Origin: Rhodopirellula europaea 6C | GTDB taxonomy: Bacteria > Planctomycetota > Planctomycetia > Pirellulales > Pirellulaceae | Assembly (NCBI RefSeq): GCF_000338295.1 | Contig: NZ_ANMO01000212.1 | Span: 1 to 58,352 of the forward strand | Direction: 5' to 3' | DNA: 58,352 nucleotides | Shown: positions 45,150 to 54,178 of the stretch, one piece after another | How the letters are laid out: each line of letters begins with the position of its first letter | Numbering within the stretch: the first letter of the stretch is position 1 | Notes under the pieces: model-generated | Seen by the model: only the letters and a program-made list of their open reading frames with translations | Databases searched by the model: none | Told to the model about the DNA's origin: nothing | Translations under genes and position numbers: made by a program

Positions 45150-46700
45150 ATGGGGCAAATGCATTTTGATGTCCCTGACGCAGCGAACGAGTTCTTTGAA
45201 TCGACTCGTTGGGAAGACGCGTATCTATGCGGCATCGAAGGGGTGCCGTGGCAGTCACGCAATTCTTACGCGAACGGCCGCTTCACGCTGACTCGCGGCG
45301 TCGACACCTCGGCCAAACTGTTCCTGACCTGCCCGATTCCCTCCATCGGGTATCGCCAACTCAGCACATGCAGTTTGCGTTGCCTGGACAGCTCGCACCG
45401 ACTGTTTGTCGAACTGGCTCGTGGAAGCTGTTACCGCGTTCGTGTTCAAGCCGATGTCTGGCAGCGCGGCGGGTTGGTCCTCAGCGATCGATTCGACGAT
45501 TTTCTGACGCGAGGCACCAAGCGTTTTCTGGACGCGGCACAGTGTGCCCCCGACGACCCGTCGTGCGTGGATGCCGCCTTGGAAGCCATCGAAGCTCTCG
45601 AGCAGGCATCGAACGAACTGGGCGATCTGTTCTCGACTCAGTCCGTTGCCTATCGCCGAAGTCGCGAAACTCGGTTGAGCACCATGTTGGCCGTCGGAGT
45701 TTTGCCGCCGCTGCCCGCCACCGAAGTCACCGCGGACATGCAGTCCGGCCGTGCCAGCAATTCAATTGATGAACAAGCCACCATCACGCGAGCATTCAAC
45801 GCCGCCGCGGTTCGAATTAGCTGGGGCGAAATCGAAACCGATTCGGGGCGTCCAAATTACGAACCCGCGGACGAAGCCCTGACCGCGTGTGCCCAAATGG
45901 GGCTGCGTGTGATCGGCGGACCGGTCATCGACTACCGCAAAGGTTTGTTGCCGGATTGGTTGACTTTGTTGGAGGATGACTTCGACAAGTTGATGTCAAC
46001 GATGACCAGCTTCGTCGAAAAGACGGTCATGCAATTTCGCGGACGCGTGAACCTTTGGAACGCAGCCTCCGGACTGAACGTTGCCGGACCGCTTGGGTTC
46101 GATGATGAACAAGTCATGCGGTTCTCGATCGGAATCCTGCAAACGATCCGACGTTGCGATCCAAACACGCCCGTCTTGATGTCGTTGGACCAACCTTGTG
46201 GCGAATACCTCGCTCGCGACGAACAAGGGATCAGCCCGTTGCACTTTGCCGACGCATTGCTGCGGAGCGGTTTGGGGCTGGCCGGGATTGGATTGAATTT
46301 CCGATTTGGATTCGACGACGGTGACACTCACCCACGATCGGCGGTCGAGTTCGGGCAAATGCTTGACCGTTGGGGAACCCTGAACGCTCCGCTGATGGTT
46401 CAGTTGTCCGTCGCGGGAGCACCCGGAAAAGACGCCGCGGCACGCTTGCCAATTCAAACGCGGCCGTTGTCACCCGAAATCAACGGCGAGCCTGACTCTT
46501 GGGCCAAGGCTCAATTCGAATTTGTGCAACCACTGATCGAAACGTTGCTGTCAAAACAAATCGTGCACGCGGTGGTGTGGGACGGTTGGTCGGACCAGCA
46601 TCCTCACATGACGCCGCACGCGGGATTGATCGATGCCAAAGGTCGGCCACGACCCATGCTCGCCTACCTCACCAAAATTCGCGAAGAAATGTTGATCTGA
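45150..46700 (+). CDS. GH10-fold protein lacking both catalytic glutamates
   Basis: 516 residues, no signal peptide. The first 190 residues are a beta-rich then helical region without a clear match. From about 200 it follows the GH10 xylanase barrel: AAVRISWGEIETDSGRPNYE, ALTACAQMGLRVIGGPVIDY, and a C-terminal GH10 signature VVWDGWSDQHPHMTPHAGLI with GRPRPMLAYL. The acid/base segment, normally W-D-V-V-N-E, is LWNAASG near residue 301, and the nucleophile strand, normally T-E-L-D, is MVQLSVA near 416. Both glutamates are gone, so hydrolysis by the usual mechanism is unlikely. A sugar-binding or structural role is more plausible. Confidence 0.85.
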   Translation: MGQMHFDVPDAANEFFESTRWEDAYLCGIEGVPWQSRNSYANGRFTLTRGVDTSAKLFLTCPIPSIGYRQLSTCSLRCLDSSHRLFVELARGSCYRVRVQADVWQRGGLVLSDRFDDFLTRGTKRFLDAAQCAPDDPSCVDAALEAIEALEQASNELGDLFSTQSVAYRRSRETRLSTMLAVGVLPPLPATEVTADMQSGRASNSIDEQATITRAFNAAAVRISWGEIETDSGRPNYEPADEALTACAQMGLRVIGGPVIDYRKGLLPDWLTLLEDDFDKLMSTMTSFVEKTVMQFRGRVNLWNAASGLNVAGPLGFDDEQVMRFSIGILQTIRRCDPNTPVLMSLDQPCGEYLARDEQGISPLHFADALLRSGLGLAGIGLNFRFGFDDGDTHPRSAVEFGQMLDRWGTLNAPLMVQLSVAGAPGKDAAARLPIQTRPLSPEINGEPDSWAKAQFEFVQPLIETLLSKQIVHAVVWDGWSDQHPHMTPHAGLIDAKGRPRPMLAYLTKIREEMLI

Positions 46701-46717
46701 AAGCGGAGGATGTCTTT

Positions 46718-46952
46718 CCTCGCTGACGCGTCGGGCTGGGACAGACATGTAGGCCAGGTTGCACCTGGCGGGGTGAATAGGCGGACATCGCTGAGTCTTG
46801 CGTGATCGGCTGGACGGCTCGCTTTGTTCCAAAGCATCGGCTGGGTGCCAGGTAATGACCTGGCCTACGTTGGTGGCTTCGCCAGACTTCAGACGTGTCC
46901 CTCACTGACCGGCTCGTTGCAATGGCACGCGATCCCTCGCTGACGCGTCGGG
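46718..46952. repeat. Direct repeat CCTCGCTGACGCGTCGGG
   Basis: The 18-base sequence occurs at 46718-46735 and 46935-46952 in the same orientation, each followed by C or T and TGGGA; the centre GACGCGTC is palindromic. Between them lies the composite GTAG...CTAC element. The whole 370-base gap 46701-47070 appears to be repeats, with no gene. Confidence 0.75.
46749..46868. repeat. Composite palindrome with GTAG...CTAC ends (element 1)
   Basis: Hairpin GCCAGGT-TGC-ACCTGGC at 46753-46769 and hairpin GCCAGGT-AATG-ACCTGGC at 46847-46864, bounded by GTAG (46749-46752) and CTAC (46865-46868). The ends GTAGGCCAGG and CCTGGCCTAC also pair with each other. See elements 2 (49728-49789) and 3 (56578-56639). 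Confidence 0.75.
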
Positions 46953-47044
46953 TTGGGATTCGATCAACAGGCCCGTGAGCGAGGAACGAAATGAGACAGG
47001 TGCGATTCATGATCTTCGCCCCGGATGGCGCCGGCTTCCTTAGT

Positions 47045-47060
47045 CGGGGCGGAAGCCCCG
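47045..47060. repeat. Hairpin CGGGGC-GGAA-GCCCCG
   Basis: Perfect six-base stem with a GGAA loop, 11 bases past the stop of the coiled-coil gene. It lacks a U-run, so it is more likely a dispersed hairpin than a classical terminator. Confidence 0.5.
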
Positions 47061-47070
47061 AGACGGATGG

Positions 47071-49302
47071 CTACGCGGCGCGACGTTGGTTCTCGTTGGA
47101 TTCCAACACGGGCACGTGGGCTCGTTTGCGACGAAGGTCCCGCATGACGGCGGCACTCTCGTGCAGTTTGCCTTCCAGCACTCGCATGCGTTCTTGCATT
47201 TCCGCGTTCGCATCGAGACTTTGATCAAGTTCGCTCGAAACGCGTTTGAGCTCGACGGTCAGGTCGGCGACCTGGGACTGCATCGCCGCGGCACGCGGTT
47301 CGTGCTGACGAGCGGTTTGCAGAGATTCTTTGGTCGACTTCAGCTCTTGGGTCAATCGTTGCACCAGCGAAGTTTGTTCGCCGATTCGAGACTCCAGTTG
47401 CTCCTGCGATCGTCGCAGCGATTGAACTTGCTGATTGCGTTCGTCGATCTCTTGCTGCAACTGCGTTTCGCGTTGCTGATGATTCTTGACCTGTTGAGCC
47501 AAACGCGTGGATTCGTTGGTTCGATCCGAAACGGTTTGCTTCAACTTCTCGAACTCGGGACGAACCGATTGAAGACGTTCGATCTCGGCACGGTGCCGCG
47601 ACACGGAATCTTGCTGTTCCTGCAGATCGATCCGCAGTTGTGAGATCGCGTCGTCTTTCGCCGCAATGGTGGCTTCCAATTGCGTGGCTTCGTTGCGGAG
47701 TTGTTCTGTCGAGGCGTGGATCTCTTGCAGCGTTTTCTCGTGACGGTCACGTTGGACAATCGCGGACGCGAGCGAAGACTCCGTCGTTTCCAAACGAGAC
47801 GCGGTGGATGCCAAATCGGTTTGAGCTTGCTCGAGTTGCGACTCGACGGTCGACAATTTCTGTGCGGTGGCGGAGAGTTTGGATTCCGATTCTGACAGCT
47901 TGGCTTGGCTCTCATTCCAACTGGTTTGAACCGATGCCAGCTCCGTCCGTGTTTGTTCCAGCTGAGACTCGGTCGTCGTCAGTTTTTCGACCGTCTGCGA
48001 AAGTTGCGACTGGGTTTCGGACAGGCTCGATTCGGTCGACTCCAATTGCGATGCGGTGCTTTCCAGTTTGGAATTCAGCTCCGTTTGAGTCAGGCTGAGC
48101 CGCTCTTCGAGTTCTGAAAGTGCGGACTCGGCGACCACTCGGCTGTCGATGGCTTCTTGGATTCGAAGCGTTCGCTCGTCCAGTTCGTCTGCCAACTCTT
48201 CGCGTTCGCTTTGCAGCGTTTGCAGTTTCAGTTCGTTCTCCTGCAACGTGGATTCCAGTTGCGTGCGAGCGGTCTTCAGTTCGCTCACCTCTTCGTTGCG
48301 AGTTTCCAATTCTTCGCGAACCACTTGCACGGTTTCTTCGTGGCGGGTCGCGGTTTGGATGGCGATCTCGTGTTGTGATCGCAGGTGCTCGTATTCCTTT
48401 TGCAACTCGGCAAAGCGTTGGCCGGTTTCGTCGTATTCGTTGGATACGTTTTCACGCTCGGCGGCGAATTGATCACGCTGCAAGATCGCGGCGTCACGCT
48501 GGGTGACCGCTTCTTCAATTCGTTGAAGCAGCGACTCGTTGGCTTGGCTGAGAGTGTCGATCTCTTCGTTCGCAGCGTTGAGGTCCGCAAGGATTTGTTG
48601 GACCTGGCTTTGTGTGTTTTGTTGTTCGTTCTGCAGCGTGGTTTGTTGTTCTCGGAAAGCGTTGAGGGCTTCCTCAGCTGCAAAGACTTCACCGCGAGTG
48701 ACTTCGATTTGCGACTCGAGTTCCGCGTTTTGTGTTTTGAGTTGCTCGTTGGCTTGCATCAGGAATTCCTGCTGCTTCTCCTTGTTGGCAAGCTCATCGC
48801 CGGTGGCGTTGGCGGTTTCGGCGAGCTCACGCATCTTGGAAGCGGATTCTTCAAACCGGGTTTCGTTGTCCGCCAAAGCAGAACGCAACGACTCGATTTC
48901 TTTTTCCGCTTGTTCCAATGAATCGGTCGCGGCTTTGCGAGCTTCTTCCGCGTCTTTGTTGGCCAATTCGAAACGGCTGTGTTCGGTCCGCAGGTGGCCG
49001 AGTTCGGTTTCCGCTTCGGCCGTCAGTTGCTTTTGGTCTTTCAGCCACTGACGCAGTTGTTCGTTTTCGGCTTTCACTTCGTCCCGGCTGGATTGCAGCG
49101 AATCGATGTCGCCTTGCATGCTGAGGAAGTGGTGTTTTCGGCTTCGAGCCGCCGCTTTCGCTTTCGCGTACTTTTTCTCGGCGTCTTTGATGGCCTGCAC
49201 ATCACGACTGCGATCGCGGTACCACAGCAAATGCCCAGCCAGAATGCCTGCCAACATACAGACGAGGGCGGTAAACGACGGGATTCCGATCCAAGTATTC
49301 AT
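47071..49302 (-). CDS. Long coiled-coil membrane-anchored protein
   Basis: The ATG at 49302 gives MNTWIGIPSFTALVCMLAGI, one N-terminal transmembrane helix (about 5-22), then about 690 residues of nearly unbroken coiled coil rich in Glu, Gln, Ser and Leu (743 residues in all; an upstream frame to 49395 is unlikely). The middle contains near-repeats such as TTTESQLEQTRTELASV and STVESQLEQAQTDLAST, which suggest internal duplication. The basic tail (RRKRAHVPVLESNENQRRAA) might bind DNA or phosphates. No Walker motif, so not an SMC. Predicted as a cytoplasmic rod tethered to the membrane. Confidence 0.88.
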   Translation of the reverse strand: MNTWIGIPSFTALVCMLAGILAGHLLWYRDRSRDVQAIKDAEKKYAKAKAAARSRKHHFLSMQGDIDSLQSSRDEVKAENEQLRQWLKDQKQLTAEAETELGHLRTEHSRFELANKDAEEARKAATDSLEQAEKEIESLRSALADNETRFEESASKMRELAETANATGDELANKEKQQEFLMQANEQLKTQNAELESQIEVTRGEVFAAEEALNAFREQQTTLQNEQQNTQSQVQQILADLNAANEEIDTLSQANESLLQRIEEAVTQRDAAILQRDQFAAERENVSNEYDETGQRFAELQKEYEHLRSQHEIAIQTATRHEETVQVVREELETRNEEVSELKTARTQLESTLQENELKLQTLQSEREELADELDERTLRIQEAIDSRVVAESALSELEERLSLTQTELNSKLESTASQLESTESSLSETQSQLSQTVEKLTTTESQLEQTRTELASVQTSWNESQAKLSESESKLSATAQKLSTVESQLEQAQTDLASTASRLETTESSLASAIVQRDRHEKTLQEIHASTEQLRNEATQLEATIAAKDDAISQLRIDLQEQQDSVSRHRAEIERLQSVRPEFEKLKQTVSDRTNESTRLAQQVKNHQQRETQLQQEIDERNQQVQSLRRSQEQLESRIGEQTSLVQRLTQELKSTKESLQTARQHEPRAAAMQSQVADLTVELKRVSSELDQSLDANAEMQERMRVLEGKLHESAAVMRDLRRKRAHVPVLESNENQRRAA

Positions 49303-49423
49303 GGCAGCCACCAACACAAAACAAACGAGAACGCGTGGCAAAAACCACGCTTCAAGTGGCCTGTAGCAAGCCGCCGGCCGGCGTGTCGATACCAAACGGC
49401 CACTGAACCACTTCGGGGGTGTG

Positions 49424-49690
49424 GAGGCCGTGCAGTTTTACTTCACCTTCCCTTTGGGAGTGTCGGGCCGCTTTGGGCCGGGGAGGGTTACGTGCTGGAT
49501 TCAATGCTGAGCCCTCCCCTCGCTTCGCTCGACCCTCCCAGGGGGAGGGTGATGTTAAACGCTTGGCAACACAGCAGTTAACAACTGCACGACCTCCGTA
49601 CGCGAGGGTGAGGGCCGGGCATGTGAAACGGTGCGCACTCCCTTCCCCGGAATTTTCGCTGAACGCTCGCATTCCGATCCTCCCGCTGCG
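49424..49690. repeat. Mosaic intergenic repeat, copy B
   Basis: The start of the 821-base gap (49303-50123) holds the counterparts of copy A modules at 14000-14290, some inverted. It also holds CCCTCCC-AGGG-GGAGGG at about 49543-49558, a strong hairpin, and ACTGCACGACCTC (49584-49596), shared with 14274-14286. No gene seen in this gap. Confidence 0.75.
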
Positions 49691-49727
49691 GCTTGTCGGT
49701 TGAGTCGTCAATGGGGTTTCCAACGCA

Positions 49728-49789
49728 TGTAGGATGGGCACTCTTGCCCGTCCAAGTTGCGGATGTCGGCCAAGAGTGGCCAACCTACA
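49728..49789. repeat. Composite palindrome with TGTAGG...CCTACA ends (element 2)
   Basis: TGTAGG (49728-49733) and CCTACA (49784-49789) enclose a hairpin GGATGGGCA-CTCT-TGCCCGTCC (49732-49753, one G-T pair) and a hairpin GGCCA-AGAG-TGGCC (49768-49781). Same design as elements 1 and 3 but with different stems. Confidence 0.75.
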
Positions 49790-49843
49790 GCAAAATCGAC
49801 AAGCTCATTGCCAACGGGCGGGGTTCGCAAGACGCCAACAACA

Positions 49844-49862
49844 CGGCACTTTAAAACTGCAC
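49844..49862. repeat. CGGCACTT-AAAACTGCAC motif
   Basis: CGGCACTTTAAAACTGCAC; the same motif occurs at 14262-14280 (one base different), and inverted at 14041-14060 and 58300-58316. It is in the gap upstream of the propeller-cytochrome gene. Confidence 0.7.
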
Positions 49863-50123
49863 AACCACGATAAAGCGTGGGATTCCGAACGAGAGTCCGC
49901 TCGGCCACCAACCAGTGCTGATTCGAGGAGAGGAGAGATCGATCGGTGCGGTTTCACGCCACTTTGGGGCGGGCGAGAGGGACTTCGAAGATCTTCACCG
50001 TGTTGGTTGGCGGTTGCCCTGGCCGCCGGTTAATATATGGACTTCTCCGAGCGAACGCTCGACGGCGTGGTTTGCGACCACGTCCCCCACTCCCTCCCCA
50101 TCCCTCCGGCAACTGCTTCGTCC

Positions 50124-52736
50124 ATGAAATCCCTCTGTTCTTCCACGTTTGCTGGCGTTTTCGCGAGCTCGCACGCGGGAAACTGTTTGTCCCGGCGAGT
50201 TCTCGCGGTGACGTCATCCGCCCTTCGTCTGGGAGCCATCGTTGGCGTCCTCGGACTGAGCCAACTTCATCTTCCGACCGCATCGGCTGGGTTGGGCGTC
50301 ACGCCCGCCGAGCAGTTCAAGGTCCCTGAAGGCTTTGAAGTCGAGCTGTTGCACGAAGTCTCCCCCGAGTCGGAAGGCTCTTGGGTCAGCTTGACGGTCG
50401 ATCCCAAAGGACGCCTGATTGCCTGCGATCAAGCCGGCGGACTGTTCCGAATCGACATGAGCTCGGGTGAAGCCAAAGTTGAAAAGCTCGAGATTGAATT
50501 TGTCGGTGCCCAAGGTTTGCTGTGCGCATTCGGGTCGCTGTACGCCAACGTCAACGCTCGCGAATTCCCGTGCGGTTTGTGGCGTTTGACTGACACCAAT
50601 GGCGACGATCAGTACGACAAAAAGGAACACATCATTCCGCTCAATGGCGGCAGTGAGCACGGTCCTCACGCGTTGCTGGTCACGCCCGATGGCAAACGCA
50701 TCATCATGGTCGCGGGCAACAACACCAATTTGCCCGAAGACATCGCCCACTCGCGAGTGCCAAAGGTTTGGGACGAAGACCACTTGCTCGGCCGCATGCC
50801 CGATGCTCGAGGCCACAACGCCAACCGAATGGCTCCTGGTGGATTCATCTGCTCGTTGAACCCTGACGGCAGCGATGTGGAATTGATCGCAACTGGTTTC
50901 CGTAACCCCTACGACATCGCGTTGAACCGTCAAGGCGAACTGTTCACCTACGACGCTGACATGGAATGGGACGTCGGCACGCCTTGGTACCGCCCCACTC
51001 GAATCAACCACGTGATCAGTGGATCAGAATTCGGATGGCGAAACGGTACCGGCAAATGGCCTGCGTACTATCCCGATTCGTTTGGATCCGCTGTTGATAT
51101 CGGACCCGGATCACCAACGGGCATTGTCTTTGGCTACGGAGCCAAATTCCCTAAGAAGTATGAGAACGCTCTGTTCATTTCGGATTGGAGCTACGGCAAC
51201 ATTCACGCGGTTCACCTGACCGAAGATGGTTCCAGCTACAGCGGGACTTACGAAACCTTCGCCACCGCAGCACCCTTGCCCGTGACGGACTTGGTCATCC
51301 ATCCCGATGGAGCCTTGTACTTCGCGATCGGTGGTCGTGGCACGCAAAGCGGTCTGTACCGGATCAAGTACACCGGTGACATCGCCGCTGCCGATGCGGC
51401 GGAAGAAGTTGTCGCTCTGTCGGACGAAGCCAAACAACTTCGTGAGCTGCGTCAAAGCATCGAAGCTTTGCACGTGGACGACGCGGATCTTTCGGTCACT
51501 CCTGACGAAGCTGTCAAACAAGCGATCAAGAACCTGAGCCATGACGACCGCGCGATTCGCTTCGCCGCTCGAGTCGCTTTGGAACACCGTTCGCCTTCGG
51601 CGTGGAAGAATACGGCGCTAAACGAAGCAAACGCCGAAGCCAAAATTCTCGGCGTGATCGCTTTGGCTCGTACGGGCGAAAAATCGGATCAAGCTGATGC
51701 TGTCAAAGCGTTGGAAACGATCGAGCTGGATTCGTTGACGGCCAATGAAAAGATTGACTTCCTTCGTGCGGCTGGTCTGGTCGCGATGCGTTTGGGCGAA
51801 TTCACCGAAACGCAGCGAGATGCCCTGTTCGGCAAGATCAAAGGTCAATTCCCGACCGGCGTCGATTCGCTCGACCGCGAGCTGGCGATCATGGCGATCT
51901 ACTTGGGCGATCCAGATTCGACCGCCTCGGTCGTGGCCGCTTTGCAAAATTCGCCAAGCCAAGAGAGCCAAATCCACTACGCGATGGCATTGCGGGCAGC
52001 CAAGGAAGGTTGGAGCAAGGACCTTCGTCGCGATTACTTGGCGTGGTTCAACGAAATGGCAACCGCTCGTGGCGGAATGTCGTTTGGTGGTTTCTTGGAC
52101 AACATCAAAAAGGTCACTGTTGAACGTTTGTCAGACGCTGACAAGCAATCGCTGGCTGACGTGCTGGCCAAACCCAAGCAAGCCGATGAGGCACCCACCG
52201 GACCGCCACGCGAATTTGTCAAGCAATGGAAGGTCGACGATTTGGTTGATCTGGTGAGCGATGAAAACCGTCGTCCCGACTTCGAAAACGGCAAGGCGAT
52301 GTTTGCCGCCGCGACGTGTTACAAGTGTCACCGAATGGGATTGCAAGGCGGGATTCTTGGTCCCGATTTGACGAGTGCCGGTGGCAAGTTCAGCCCTCGT
52401 GACATGTTGGTTTCGATCATCGAACCCAGCAAGGTGATCAGCGACCAATATGGGTCGACGCAGTTCCTGACCGAGGATGGAGAAGTCATCACCGGCCGTG
52501 TGATCAACATGCGGAACAAAGAGCTGAACGTGATGACCAACATGTTGGATCCTTCTTCACTCACGAAAGTGGATCGGGAAGCCGTCATCCAAACGCGTGA
52601 ATCCACCGTCAGCATGATGCCCAACGGTTTGTTGGACACGCTGAACGAGGAAGAGATCGCTGACCTGGTTGCTTACCTGCGAGCCGGTGGCAACGCCAAG
52701 CACGCGATCTACACGCAACCGGTCGCCACGCGATAG
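50124..52736 (+). CDS. Secreted PVC-type protein: NHL/PQQ-like propeller, helical repeats, and C-terminal cytochrome c haem domain
   Basis: The ATG at 50124 (frame open from 50037) gives 870 residues. Signal segment at about 28-58 (LGAIVGVLGLSQLHLPTASA). Residues 60-430 form a beta-propeller typical of sugar or membrane-bound dehydrogenase-like proteins (FEVELLHEVSPESEGSWVSL, GFRNPYDIALNRQGELFTYD). A HEAT-like helical region spans about 440-680. The haem domain has CYKCH at residues 732-736 (ATCYKCHRMGLQGGILGPDL) and a Met-bearing tail. This combination is characteristic of Pirellula/Verrucomicrobium. It may oxidise a sugar or alcohol. A clear terminator follows. Confidence 0.93.
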   Translation: MKSLCSSTFAGVFASSHAGNCLSRRVLAVTSSALRLGAIVGVLGLSQLHLPTASAGLGVTPAEQFKVPEGFEVELLHEVSPESEGSWVSLTVDPKGRLIACDQAGGLFRIDMSSGEAKVEKLEIEFVGAQGLLCAFGSLYANVNAREFPCGLWRLTDTNGDDQYDKKEHIIPLNGGSEHGPHALLVTPDGKRIIMVAGNNTNLPEDIAHSRVPKVWDEDHLLGRMPDARGHNANRMAPGGFICSLNPDGSDVELIATGFRNPYDIALNRQGELFTYDADMEWDVGTPWYRPTRINHVISGSEFGWRNGTGKWPAYYPDSFGSAVDIGPGSPTGIVFGYGAKFPKKYENALFISDWSYGNIHAVHLTEDGSSYSGTYETFATAAPLPVTDLVIHPDGALYFAIGGRGTQSGLYRIKYTGDIAAADAAEEVVALSDEAKQLRELRQSIEALHVDDADLSVTPDEAVKQAIKNLSHDDRAIRFAARVALEHRSPSAWKNTALNEANAEAKILGVIALARTGEKSDQADAVKALETIELDSLTANEKIDFLRAAGLVAMRLGEFTETQRDALFGKIKGQFPTGVDSLDRELAIMAIYLGDPDSTASVVAALQNSPSQESQIHYAMALRAAKEGWSKDLRRDYLAWFNEMATARGGMSFGGFLDNIKKVTVERLSDADKQSLADVLAKPKQADEAPTGPPREFVKQWKVDDLVDLVSDENRRPDFENGKAMFAAATCYKCHRMGLQGGILGPDLTSAGGKFSPRDMLVSIIEPSKVISDQYGSTQFLTEDGEVITGRVINMRNKELNVMTNMLDPSSLTKVDREAVIQTRESTVSMMPNGLLDTLNEEEIADLVAYLRAGGNAKHAIYTQPVATR

Positions 52737-52767
52737 TTCGTCGACGATCGATTTCAAAGACTAGCGG

Positions 52768-52803
52768 CCCCGGAGAGCCAGACTCTCCGGGGTCGTTTTT
52801 TTA
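52768..52803 (+). terminator. Rho-independent terminator
   Basis: CCCCGGAGAG (52768-52777) and CTCTCCGGGG (52783-52792) form a perfect 10-base stem with a five-base loop, followed by TCG and a run of T. It lies 32 bases past the preceding stop codon. Confidence 0.92.
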
Positions 52804-52869
52804 TGCGCGCTTCATCAAATCGTTATCCTTGAGGTTTATCAACCGCCGCTTGTATTCCGAGGAATTGCC

Positions 52870-53358
52870 GTGCCACCCCGACAACTGCTGCGTGCCCTTG
52901 AAGGAGATTGGCGAGGGAACTGTCAAACCTGGTTCGAACCCGGCAAGCTCGCTGACGAATCCGACGTCTCCGGCAGCATCAAGCCAATGCTGGAAGGTCG
53001 CTTTCTGCGTCACGTGTACCAAAGTCAGATCCAAGGCCGTCCGCGTCACGGCGAAGAATGGATCGCTTTCAACGAAGTCACGGAGAACTTTGAGATCTCC
53101 TGGGTAGACGATTTCCACATGAGCGGAGCCATCATGATTTCGCGTGGACCGTTGTCGGTGCCCGAAGGGTCGTCAAAACGATGTGCTGCGTTCGAAGTCT
53201 TCGGCCACTACGACGTTGGCAAGGATCACCCACGCTGGGGCTGGAAAACTCGCTACGCGTACGATGAAGAATCCGGCTTGGTCATCACCGCCTACAACGT
53301 CACGCCAGACGGAGAAGAGGCCAAAGCGATCGAAACGGTTTACCAACGAAACTCGTGA
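52870..53358 (+). CDS. DUF1579-like small beta-barrel protein
   Basis: 162 residues from a GTG start (GTG CCA CCC). The order of strands and the phrases LEGDWRGNCQTWFEPG, LEGRFLRHVYQSQIQGRP and GHYDVGKDHPRWGWKTRYAY match the DUF1579 group of lipocalin-like cytosolic proteins. No signal peptide or catalytic motif. Function unknown; small-ligand binding is likely from the fold. It lies 67 bases past the terminator, so it has its own promoter. Confidence 0.85.
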   Translation: MPPRQLLRALEGDWRGNCQTWFEPGKLADESDVSGSIKPMLEGRFLRHVYQSQIQGRPRHGEEWIAFNEVTENFEISWVDDFHMSGAIMISRGPLSVPEGSSKRCAAFEVFGHYDVGKDHPRWGWKTRYAYDEESGLVITAYNVTPDGEEAKAIETVYQRNS

Positions 53359-53490
53359 AACTTTTCAGGCAAACGAGCAATTGGATTGAGCGCCCACAAG
53401 CAACGGATTCCTCGCCCATCCATCTGCGACCCACACCTCTGGCCCGAGAATGGTTCGTATTTTCAATCCAAACCTACCGGGATCCATTCC

Positions 53491-53850
53491 ATGCAGAGCA
53501 ATTTTGTAATCGTCGATGTATTTGATCATGTGGTCGATGCGGAGATGTTGGCCATGTTGTTGACGCGAGAAGGTTTGACGCCTCAGCTCGTGGACAACCA
53601 CACCGTCGGCATGAACTGGATGCATTCCGGTGCGTATGGGGGCGTCAAGGTGAAGGTGCCCGAGTCTCAGGAGGCCCATGCCAAGCAGATTGCCAGCCAA
53701 CTGAGGACTCAATCGAAGGCTCGGCTTCAGATGATGGCGAACACGAACGAGGACGCGTGTCTGGCGTGTGGCAATGAAATGGCGGAAGACAATGACGAGT
53801 GCGGGGAGTGCGGTTGGTCCTACGGGCAAACCGGCATCGAGGCCGACTGA
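53491..53850 (+). CDS. DUF2007-like protein with zinc ribbon
   Basis: The ATG at 53491 gives MQSNFVIVDVFDHVVDAEML; 119 residues. The N-terminal about 75 residues have the DUF2007 (putative signal-transducing) pattern, with an exchange-type start DVFDHVVDAEMLAMLLTREG. The C-terminus is a zinc ribbon: CLACGNEM (two Cys) and CGECGWSYGQ (two Cys). The zinc part resembles the end of many DUF2007 proteins. Function unknown; cytoplasmic. It ends 100 bases before the tRNA gene. Confidence 0.85.
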   Translation: MQSNFVIVDVFDHVVDAEMLAMLLTREGLTPQLVDNHTVGMNWMHSGAYGGVKVKVPESQEAHAKQIASQLRTQSKARLQMMANTNEDACLACGNEMAEDNDECGECGWSYGQTGIEAD

Positions 53851-53950
53851 GTCGCGAATCAAGCGGCCACCAAAACGCGGCAGGTCAACTCGCCAAATCG
53901 AAACCGGTGGTTTAAACTGCCGCTCGTCGCCATCGAGCGACCCTCCTCTC

Positions 53951-54024
<74 letters not shown>

Positions 54025-54178
54025 CTGGATGTTCCCCACCGGAATATCTGCTTCTTCAATCGCAGTGTGGATTGCTGCCGAATGCCACGCGGTCGCCAAT
54101 TGCGGAAGTGAACCGCCGGTGCGGGCAGCGTTTCGCGGACGTCGAATGGCACGCGATCGTTTCTCGCTCAATCCTTCG

